Shown: positions 40,611 through 47,103 of the stretch, piece after piece
How the letters are laid out: each line of letters begins with the position of its first letter
How positions within the stretch are numbered: position 1 is the stretch's first letter
Source: Streptomyces pyxinae
Lineage (GTDB): Bacteria > Actinomycetota > Actinomycetes > Streptomycetales > Streptomycetaceae
NCBI RefSeq assembly: GCF_024756275.1
Contig: NZ_JANUGQ010000034.1
Span: 1-64,000 of the forward strand
Length of the DNA: 64,000 bases
Direction of reading: 5' to 3'
Position numbers and translations under genes: made by a program
The notes under the pieces: generated by a model
What the model saw: the letters and a program-made list of their open reading frames with translations, nothing else
Databases searched by the model: none
Told to the model about the DNA's origin: nothing

Positions 40611-41627
40611 TCACTCGTTCGCCGCGCGGGGGCGGTCCTCGTCGGCGTACTGGTCGAAGAGGGGCGTCCGGCCGTGGTCGCGGGGGGCGCGGCGCGGGGG
40701 GTGGGGGTGGTCGCGGGTGGCCGGGGGCGGGGTCGGCTCGGCGGCGGAGGAGCGGGCGGCGCTCCAGGTCTCCGGGTCGGTGATGTCGACGCCGCCCGAG
40801 GCGCGGGGGGCGACCGGGGCGGTGACATAGGTGGGGAGCGGCACCGGGACCGGGTCCCAGCTGTCGCCCCGGGCCGGGCCCGGTTCGCGCTGCTGGTCCA
40901 CCCACTCGGCGTGGTCGGTCTGCTCGACCAGCGCCCGGCGCCCGGCCTCCTGCGGGGAGACCGCGGCCTCCGGCACCGGCTGGGGCTCGGGCTCCACCGG
41001 GGCGGCGGGTTGGCGGCGGGTCTCGCGCAGCCGCTGGGCGGCGGCCTCCGCGCGGCGGCGGTCCATCACGTACACGAAGCGCTTACGCTCCTGGCGGCGC
41101 AGGTGCACGATGTACGCGCTCAGCAGCACGGCCGGCGCGGCGGGCGCCCAGAGGAAGGCCAGCCCGCCGACGGCCGCGACGACGGCGCCGAGCGTGAAGG
41201 CCACGAAGAGCAGGGTGGTGGTGCGCCGGCGCCGGGCCAGGACCTTGGAGCGGCGGGCCCGCTCGGCCGCCGCGCCGGGGCGGGGGCGCCGGGCCGGGCG
41301 CGGCTTGGCCGGCCGGGCCTCCGGGATCTCCAGGCGCGCCTCGGTGTGGTCCGGGGGCGCGGCGAAGGCCCGGACGTCGATCGGACCGAGATGCTCGGTC
41401 GCCGCTTCCGGGTCCACGCCGGTGACCGCCTCGGAGGTGCGCTCCCGCAGCTCCCTGGCGTATCGGCGCTCCATCCCCGCCCGTCCGGACAGGAGCCGGA
41501 TGGCGGTGCTGAAGCGTTCCGTCGGACGGGCCTCGTTCAGCTCGTCCTGCCTGCGGAGCCACATCGGCACCAAGTAGGCGGCCCAGGCCCCGACGATGAC
41601 TGCGTAAATGAGGCCGCTGCTGCTCAC
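40611..41627 (-). CDS. sepX: SepX/GlpR-like divisome membrane protein
   Basis: 338 residues. One N-terminal membrane segment (GLIYAVIVGAWAAYLVPMWL) followed by RRQDELNEARPTERFSTAIR, a cytoplasmic loop, two adjacent membrane segments at about 140-180 (TTTLLFVAFTLGAVVAAVGG, APAAPAVLLSAYIVHL), then a basic helix (QERKRFVYVMDRRRAEAAAQ) and an Arg/Pro/Glu-rich tail. This topology and the neighbours rimJ, moeA/glp and galU match SepX of Streptomyces and GlpR of Corynebacterium/Mycobacterium. GlpR is the membrane receptor for Glp, a MoeA-like protein acting with FtsZ. Assignment rests on topology and synteny. Confidence 0.8.
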   Translation of the reverse strand: MSSSGLIYAVIVGAWAAYLVPMWLRRQDELNEARPTERFSTAIRLLSGRAGMERRYARELRERTSEAVTGVDPEAATEHLGPIDVRAFAAPPDHTEARLEIPEARPAKPRPARRPRPGAAAERARRSKVLARRRRTTTLLFVAFTLGAVVAAVGGLAFLWAPAAPAVLLSAYIVHLRRQERKRFVYVMDRRRAEAAAQRLRETRRQPAAPVEPEPQPVPEAAVSPQEAGRRALVEQTDHAEWVDQQREPGPARGDSWDPVPVPLPTYVTAPVAPRASGGVDITDPETWSAARSSAAEPTPPPATRDHPHPPRRAPRDHGRTPLFDQYADEDRPRAANE

Positions 41628-41818
41628 GCTTCACACCGTAGAGGGGTTGGCGCGGGCCCATCGGCCAATTGAGCCGGTGTGTCGCACGATCTGGCTGATA
41701 TCACTGACTTCTTTTGTGATTGTTTGGAGCGATTACGGATGATTTGTCGCTCGATCAGCAGTCGGCCGATAGCCCGCCGGTCACTGTATTCGAACGTTTG
41801 ACTTATTTCCAGAGTTTT
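41628..41818. promoter_or_regulatory. AT-rich promoter region of sepX
   Basis: 191 bases between rimJ and sepX, unusually AT-rich for this chromosome (for example about 41695-41815). sepX is therefore probably transcribed from its own promoter. No single -10/-35 pair is convincing. Confidence 0.35.
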
Positions 41819-42439
41819 TCAGCGGGCCGCCCCCGGACGGCTCCGCTGCCACCGGCGCAGCAGCCCGTCCGGCACCTCGTCGGCCGTGAGCGCGAAGACC
41901 AGATGATCCCGCCACGCGCCGTCGATATGGAGATAGCGCGGCCGCAGTCCCTCCTCGCGGAAACCGAGCTTTTCCACCACCCGGCGGCTCGGGCCGTTCT
42001 CCGGCCGGATGCAGACCTCCATCCGGTGCAGCCCGAGGCCCCGGAAGCAGTGGTCCACCGCGAGCGCCACCGCCGTCGGTGTCACCCCGCGCCCGGCCAC
42101 CTCCCGGTCCACCCAGTAGCCGACGTGCCCGGAGCACATGGAGCCCCAGGTGATGCCGGCGACCGTCAGCTGGCCCGCCAGCCGGCCCCGGTACTCGACG
42201 ACGAACGGCAGCATCCGCCCCGCGTTCGCCTCGGCCCGCAGGTGCCGGACCATCTGCCGGTAGGTCGGCCGCGGGACCGGCGGGGCGCCGGGCGCGGGCG
42301 GCGGGACGGTCGCCTCCCAGGGGCGCAGCCAGTCCCGGTTGCGCCGGTTCACCTCCCGCCAGGCCGCCTGGTCGCGCATCCTTATCGGGCGCAGCACGAC
42401 GTCCCCGGCGGCGAGCGTGACGGGCCAGATGTGATTCAT
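41819..42439 (-). CDS. rimJ: RimJ/RimL-type N-acetyltransferase
   Basis: 206-residue GNAT of the ribosomal-protein alanine acetyltransferase group. VVLRPIRMRDQAAWREVNRR opens the fold; GYWVDREVAGRGVTPTAVAL is the acetyl-CoA motif (V-x-G-R-G-V); RMEVCIRPENGPSRRVVEKL and GFREEGLRPRYLHIDGAWRD are the C-terminal RimJ/RimL signature. Overlaps the mog-like gene by ATGA. rimJ between glp/moeA and sepX/glpR is conserved across actinobacteria; its target is unknown here. Confidence 0.9.
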   Translation of the reverse strand: MNHIWPVTLAAGDVVLRPIRMRDQAAWREVNRRNRDWLRPWEATVPPPAPGAPPVPRPTYRQMVRHLRAEANAGRMLPFVVEYRGRLAGQLTVAGITWGSMCSGHVGYWVDREVAGRGVTPTAVALAVDHCFRGLGLHRMEVCIRPENGPSRRVVEKLGFREEGLRPRYLHIDGAWRDHLVFALTADEVPDGLLRRWQRSRPGAAR

Positions 42440-43023
42440 GACGGGCTGGACGACGGGCCGTACGACGAACCGGGTGCCGAGTCGGAAGCCGAGTCGGGCG
42501 ACGGACCGGGCAACGGACCGGAAGCCGGGCCGGGGTGGTCGCCGCCCCGCAGCTGGTCGATCGCGTGGGCCAGCAGCGGCTCCAGCACGGCCAGCCCGTC
42601 GCGCACCCCGCCGGTGGAGCCGGGCAGATTGACGACCAGGGTCCGGCCCGCCACCCCGGCCACGCCCCGGGAGAGCGCGGCGGTCGGGACCTTCTCGCGG
42701 CCGTACGCCCGGATCGCCTCCGGGATGCCCGGGATCTCGTGGTCCAGCAGGGCCCGGGTGACCTCGGGGGTGCGGTCGGTGGGCGAGACACCGGTGCCAC
42801 CGGTGGTGACCACCAGGTCGTACCCGGCGGCGACGGCGGCGCGCAGGGCGTCACCGACCGGCTCCCCGTCCGGGACCACCCGGGGGCCGTCCACCGCGAA
42901 GCCGAACCCGGTGAGCCCGGCGGCCAGCACCGGCCCGCTGCGGTCCTCGTACACCCCGGCCGCCGCCCGGTTGGAGGCGGTGACGACCAGGGCCCGGCGG
43001 GGGGCGGCGGGGACCGGGGTCAC
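42436..43023 (-). CDS. mog: Molybdenum cofactor biosynthesis protein MoaB/Mog
   Basis: 195-residue molybdopterin-adenylyltransferase-like protein of the MogA/MoaB fold. VTASNRAAAGVYEDRSGPVL is the N-terminal strand with the DxSG motif; LVVTTGGTGVSPTDRTPEVT is the diagnostic TTGGTG motif that binds molybdopterin; VNLPGSTGGVRDGLAVL is the third conserved loop. A Pro/Ser/Asp-rich tail of about 30 residues is extra. GTG at 43023 overlaps the moaC stop. Acts after MoaC and before MoeA in cofactor assembly. Confidence 0.92.
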   Translation of the reverse strand: MTPVPAAPRRALVVTASNRAAAGVYEDRSGPVLAAGLTGFGFAVDGPRVVPDGEPVGDALRAAVAAGYDLVVTTGGTGVSPTDRTPEVTRALLDHEIPGIPEAIRAYGREKVPTAALSRGVAGVAGRTLVVNLPGSTGGVRDGLAVLEPLLAHAIDQLRGGDHPGPASGPLPGPSPDSASDSAPGSSYGPSSSPS

Positions 43024-43598
43024 CGGCCCGTCCCCTCGGCGGCCCCGGTGGCCGCACCGGCTCCGGAAGCCCCGGTGGCCGGCGTGGCCGGGGAGCCGGG
43101 GGCCCCCGGGGCGGTCTCCGGGTCGCGGCGGTAGGTGCCGGACGTGCCGCCGGTCTTCTCCTCCACCCGGACGTCCGTGATCACCGCCGCCTTGTCCACC
43201 GCCTTGACCATGTCGACCACGGTCAGCGCGGCCACCGAGACGGCGGTGAGCGCCTCCATCTCGACGCCGGTGCGGTCGGTGGTCTTCACGGTCGCGGTGA
43301 TCTCGACCGCGTCGTCCGCCACCGCCAGGTCGAGCCGCACCCCGGAGAGGGCCAGCGGATGGCAGAGCGGAATGAGGTCGGGGGTGCGCTTGGCGCCCAT
43401 GATCCCGGCGATCCGGGCGGTGGCGAGGGCGTCGCCCTTGGGCACGCCCTCGCCGCGCAGCAGCTCGATCACCCGGGGCGCCACCCGCACCCGGCCGGTG
43501 GCGCGGGCGGTGCGGGCGGTGACGTCCTTCCCGGAGACGTCGACCATCCGGGCAGCGCCCGACTCGTCGATGTGCGTCAGGCTGCCTTGCGTACTCAA
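43020..43598 (-). CDS. moaC: Cyclic pyranopterin monophosphate synthase
   Basis: 192 residues. MoaC converts 3',8-cyclo-GTP to cyclic pyranopterin monophosphate. Conserved blocks: LTHIDESGAARMVDVSGKDV, KGDALATARIAGIMGAKRT, LIPLCHPLALSGVRL, GVEMEALTAVSVAALTVVDM and KAVDKAAVITDVRVEEKTGG. The last ~30 residues form an Ala/Gly/Thr-rich extension. The start is read as the TTG at 43598 (LSTQGSLTHID), with GGAG nearby; no in-frame ATG or GTG lies between it and the conserved region at a suitable place. Confidence 0.93.
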   Translation of the reverse strand: MSTQGSLTHIDESGAARMVDVSGKDVTARTARATGRVRVAPRVIELLRGEGVPKGDALATARIAGIMGAKRTPDLIPLCHPLALSGVRLDLAVADDAVEITATVKTTDRTGVEMEALTAVSVAALTVVDMVKAVDKAAVITDVRVEEKTGGTSGTYRRDPETAPGAPGSPATPATGASGAGAATGAAEGTGR

Positions 43599-43719
43599 CT
43601 GAACTCCGCCTCGCGTCCGGCGCCGGTTGCCCCGAGGGGTCCAGTGTCGCAGCCCCCGGGGGTCCGGGGTCGGCCCCCGGAAGGCACAGCGGGGACACCG
43701 TACCGCCACGGCGGGCGGG

Positions 43720-45114
43720 TCAGCCGATGAGGACCACCTCCAGCTCGGCACCGGGAGCGGCCTCCGTGACCTCCTCCGGTACGACGATCAGCGCGTCCGC
43801 GTGGGCCAGCGCGCCCACCAGGTGGGAGGAGGACCCGCCGACCGGGGTGACGGTGCCCTGCTCGGCGTCGTACGTCCCGCGCAGGAACTGCCGCCGGCCG
43901 GCCGGGGAGGTCAGCGGGGTCCCGGCGGCGAGGGCGGCCCGGACGCGCGGGCGGTGCACGTCCTCCAGGCCCATCAGGGTGCGGATCACCGGGCGGACGA
44001 ACAGTTCGAAGGAGACGTACGCGGAGACCGGGTTGCCCGGCAGCGCCAGCAGCGGGGTGAGGTCGGGGCCGATGGTGCCGAAGCCCTGCGGCTTGCCGGG
44101 CTGCATGGCCAGGGTGCGGAAGTCGACCCCGGGGGCCGGTCCGCTCCCGTCGTCGATGGTGCTGCCGACGGGTTCGGCCGGACCGCCGGCGGCCGGATCC
44201 GGGTGGTCCCCGGGGAACGGATGGCCCGCCGGGTCCGCCGCCCGGTCGCCGACCGAGGACAGCGCCTCCTTGACGACGTCATACGCGCCCACGCTGACCC
44301 CGCCGGTGGTGACCAGCAGATCGGCGCGGATCAGCTGGTCCTCGATGGTGGCCCGCAGGGTGTCGGCGTCGTCGGTGACCGCGCCCACCCGGTAGGCGAT
44401 GGCCCCGGCGTCCCGCGCCGCGGCGGCGAGCGCGAAGCTGTTGGAGTCGTAGATCTGGCCGGGGCCCAGTTCCTCACCGGGCTGCACCAGCTCGCTGCCG
44501 GTGGAGAGCACCACCACCCGGGGGCGGGGCCGCACCCGGACGGTGCCCCGGCCGATGGCGGCGAGCAGCCCGAGCTGGGGCGGCCCGAGGACGGTGCCGG
44601 TGGCCAGGGCCAGGTCACCCGCGCGTACGTCGCTGCCCCGGGGGCGGACATGGGCGCCGGCCCCGGCCGGGCGGTGCACCCGGACCTCGCCCGCCGCGTC
44701 CTCCGGGGCCCGGCCGGCCGGGCGCATCGCGGTGGCCGCTCCCCCGCCCGCGCCGCCGTCGGTCCACTCGACCGGGACGACCGCCTCGGCACCGGGCGGC
44801 AGCGGCGCACCGGTCATGATCCGGGCGGCCTCGCCGGGGCCGACCTCGATCAGGCCCGCACTGCCCGCCGCCACGTCACCGAGGACGGTCAGCACGGCCG
44901 GGAACTCCTCGGTGGCGCCGGCCACGTCCGCGACCCGGACCGCGTACCCGTCCATCGAGCTGTTGTCGAACGGCGGCAGGGCGGCCGGCACCGTGACGTC
45001 CTCGACCAGCACACAGCCCTGGGCGTCGGGCAGCTGGAGCTCGATGGGGTCGAGCGGGCGGACGGACCCGAGGACGTCCGCCAGATGGTCGTCCACCGAC
45101 CAGACCCGGCTCAC
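43720..45114 (-). CDS. glp: MoeA / Glp-type gephyrin-like protein
   Basis: 464 residues with all MoeA domains: ALPPFDNSSMDGYAVRVADV, RIMTGAPLPPGAEAVVPVEW, VVVLSTGSELVQPGEELGPG, VTTGGVSVGAYDVVKEAL and LPGNPVSAYVSFELFVRPVI. The GDGSG-like segment near 310-350 includes an insertion rich in Pro/Gly. Biochemically MoeA inserts molybdate into molybdopterin-AMP. Next to galU and sepX, the orthologous protein in Corynebacterium (Glp) has become a division factor binding FtsZ and GlpR. Which role dominates here cannot be told; moaC and mog in the same operon support cofactor synthesis too. Start overlaps galU stop. Confidence 0.9.
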   Translation of the reverse strand: MSRVWSVDDHLADVLGSVRPLDPIELQLPDAQGCVLVEDVTVPAALPPFDNSSMDGYAVRVADVAGATEEFPAVLTVLGDVAAGSAGLIEVGPGEAARIMTGAPLPPGAEAVVPVEWTDGGAGGGAATAMRPAGRAPEDAAGEVRVHRPAGAGAHVRPRGSDVRAGDLALATGTVLGPPQLGLLAAIGRGTVRVRPRPRVVVLSTGSELVQPGEELGPGQIYDSNSFALAAAARDAGAIAYRVGAVTDDADTLRATIEDQLIRADLLVTTGGVSVGAYDVVKEALSSVGDRAADPAGHPFPGDHPDPAAGGPAEPVGSTIDDGSGPAPGVDFRTLAMQPGKPQGFGTIGPDLTPLLALPGNPVSAYVSFELFVRPVIRTLMGLEDVHRPRVRAALAAGTPLTSPAGRRQFLRGTYDAEQGTVTPVGGSSSHLVGALAHADALIVVPEEVTEAAPGAELEVVLIG

Positions 45115-46205
45115 CTCGCCCCCGTCCCCTCGGACGCCCCGCCGAGGGCCGCCGTGCCGGAGCCGGAACGATCCGCCGGCCCGGGCACCGACCGGTCCGC
45201 CCCTTCGGTCCGGACGACCTGCTCGCTCCGGTCCGTCCCCTCGGTCCGGTCGCTCCCCTCGGTCCGCTCCGTCCCCTCGGCCCGCTCCGTCCCCTCGGCC
45301 CGCTCCATCTCCTCGGTGACGTACCGGCGCAGCCAGGCGCGGAAGTCCGGGCCCAGGTCCTCCCGTTCGCAGGCGAGCCGGACGATGGCCCGGAGGTAGT
45401 CGCCCCGGTCGCCGGTGTCGTAGCGGCGGCCCTTGAAGACCACGCCGTGCACCGGGCCGCCGATCGACTCGTCCGCCGCCAGCTTCTGGAGGGCGTCGGT
45501 CAGCTGGATCTCGCCGCCGCGCCCCGGCTCGGTCTCCCGCAGCACCGGGAAGACCGCCGGGGACAGTACATAACGGCCGATCACCGCGTAGTTGCTGGGC
45601 GCCTCGTGCGCCTCCGGCTTCTCGACCAGGCCGGTCACCCGCACCACGTCGGAGTCGGCGGTCGGCTCCACGGCCGCGCAGCCGTAGAGGTGGATCTGCG
45701 AGGGGTCCACCTCCATCAGCGCCACCACGCTGCCGCCCTCCCGCTCCTCGACCTCCACCATCCGGGCGAGCAGCGGATCGCGCGGGTCGATCAGGTCGTC
45801 GCCGAGCAGCACCGCGAACGGCTGCTCACCGACGTGCGGGGCGGCGCAGAGGACGGCGTGCCCGAGGCCGCGCGGGTCGCCCTGGCGCACATAGTGCATG
45901 GTGGCGAGGCCGTTGGGCTCCTTCACCTTGCCGAGCCGCTCCTGGTCGCCCTTGCGGTCGAGGGCCTCCTCCAGCTCGTAGTTGCGGTCGAAGTGGTCCT
46001 CCAGCGGACGCTTGTTCCGCCCCGTGATCATCAGGACGTCCGAGAGCCCCGCGCCCACCGCCTCCTCCACGACGTACTGGATGGCGGGTTTGTCGACGAC
46101 CGGCAGCATTTCCTTGGGCGTCGCCTTGGTGGCGGGCAGGAACCGGGTGCCCAACCCTGCGGCGGGGATGACAGCCTTGCTGATCCTGGGGTTCGGGTGC
46201 GTCAT
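45111..46205 (-). CDS. galU: UTP-glucose-1-phosphate uridylyltransferase with acidic repeat tail
   Basis: 364 residues. KAVIPAAGLGTRFLPATKAT is the nucleotide-binding signature, followed by KEMLPVVDKPAIQYVVEEAV, GLGHAVLCAAPHVGEQPFAV, LLGDDLIDPRD and GLVEKPEAHEAPSNYAVIGR, all standard GalU. Forms UDP-glucose for wall and glycan synthesis. The enzyme proper ends near residue 300; the remaining ~65 residues contain tandem TERAEG/TERTEG/SDRTEG units. AAGGTG lies five bases before the ATG. First gene of galU-glp-moaC-mog-rimJ. Confidence 0.95.
   Translation of the reverse strand: MTHPNPRISKAVIPAAGLGTRFLPATKATPKEMLPVVDKPAIQYVVEEAVGAGLSDVLMITGRNKRPLEDHFDRNYELEEALDRKGDQERLGKVKEPNGLATMHYVRQGDPRGLGHAVLCAAPHVGEQPFAVLLGDDLIDPRDPLLARMVEVEEREGGSVVALMEVDPSQIHLYGCAAVEPTADSDVVRVTGLVEKPEAHEAPSNYAVIGRYVLSPAVFPVLRETEPGRGGEIQLTDALQKLAADESIGGPVHGVVFKGRRYDTGDRGDYLRAIVRLACEREDLGPDFRAWLRRYVTEEMERAEGTERAEGTERTEGSDRTEGTDRSEQVVRTEGADRSVPGPADRSGSGTAALGGASEGTGAR
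45228..45317. repeat. 18-bp tandem repeats in the 3' end of galU
   Basis: Four to five adjacent copies of CCGCTCCGTCCCCTCGGC (variants CCGGTCGCTCCCCTCGGT and so on). On the coding strand they encode the six-residue unit ERAEGT/ERTEGS. Confidence 0.8.
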
Positions 46206-46290
46206 GCAGGCACCTTAACCGCTGATTCTGGGAGGAAGATGAGTCCCCGATCGACTTCCGGCCGTAAAGTCGGGAGAGGCAGGTTTGCCC

Positions 46291-46938
46291 GTGTCTGAGC
46301 TGAATGGAGCCGCCGGATCCGGCCCCCTGACCGGCGGGGAAGAGGCCGCGCTCAAGGCCGCGTTGCGGCGGCGGCTGCTCGGCGCCCGGGCCCTGCTGGA
46401 GCCCGCGCGGATCCGTGCGGCGGCCGGTGAACTGGCCGGATCCGCGCTGGAGCTGCCCGAGCTGGCCGGGGCCCGTACGGTCGCCGCGTACGTCTCCGTG
46501 GGCACCGAACCGGGCACCCGGCCGCTGCTCGACGCGCTGCGCGCCCGGGGCGTCCGGGTGCTGCTGCCGGTACTGCTGGCCGACAACGACCTGGACTGGG
46601 CGGTGTACGAGGGCCCCGAGGCGCTGGTACGGGCGCGGCGCGGGCTGCTGGAGCCGGCCGGTCCCCGGCTGGGCCCGGACGCGGTGCTGGACGCCGGCGC
46701 GGTGCTGCTGCCGGGCCTCGCGGTGGACGCCCGGGGGATGCGGCTGGGACGGGGCGGCGGCTCGTACGACCGGGTGCTCGCCCGGCTGGTCCGCGCCGGG
46801 AAGGACCCGGCCCTGGTGGTGCTGCTGTACGCGGACGAGGTGGTGGAGCGGGTGCCGGAGGAGCCGCACGACCACCCGGTCCACGCGGCGGTGACCCCGG
46901 CCGTGACGCTGCGGTTCCGGGCGGTGCGGCGGGACTGA
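46291..46938 (+). CDS. 5-formyltetrahydrofolate cyclo-ligase
   Basis: 215-residue MTHFS enzyme that converts 5-formyl-THF with ATP to 5,10-methenyl-THF. Conserved LRRRLLGARALLEPARIRAA at the N-terminus, TVAAYVSVGTEPGTRPLLDA and the ATP-binding motif GMRLGRGGGSYDRVLARL near the C-terminus. The GTG at 46291 is preferred over TTG 46285, with AGGCAGG seven bases upstream. Divergent from galU, as in M. tuberculosis (Rv0992c/Rv0993, from memory). Confidence 0.93.
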   Translation: MSELNGAAGSGPLTGGEEAALKAALRRRLLGARALLEPARIRAAAGELAGSALELPELAGARTVAAYVSVGTEPGTRPLLDALRARGVRVLLPVLLADNDLDWAVYEGPEALVRARRGLLEPAGPRLGPDAVLDAGAVLLPGLAVDARGMRLGRGGGSYDRVLARLVRAGKDPALVVLLYADEVVERVPEEPHDHPVHAAVTPAVTLRFRAVRRD

Positions 46939-47103
46939 GCCCGGGGGGCCGGGGCGGGCCCGGCACCGGAACACGGGGCCGGACCGGGAGACGCGACACC
47001 GGGATACCGGGGCTACCCCTATACGGGCCGGCCCCGGCGCCGTACCAGGGGGTACGGGGCCGGGGCCGGACTCGGGATCACGGGGCCGGACTCGGGGGTT
47101 CCG

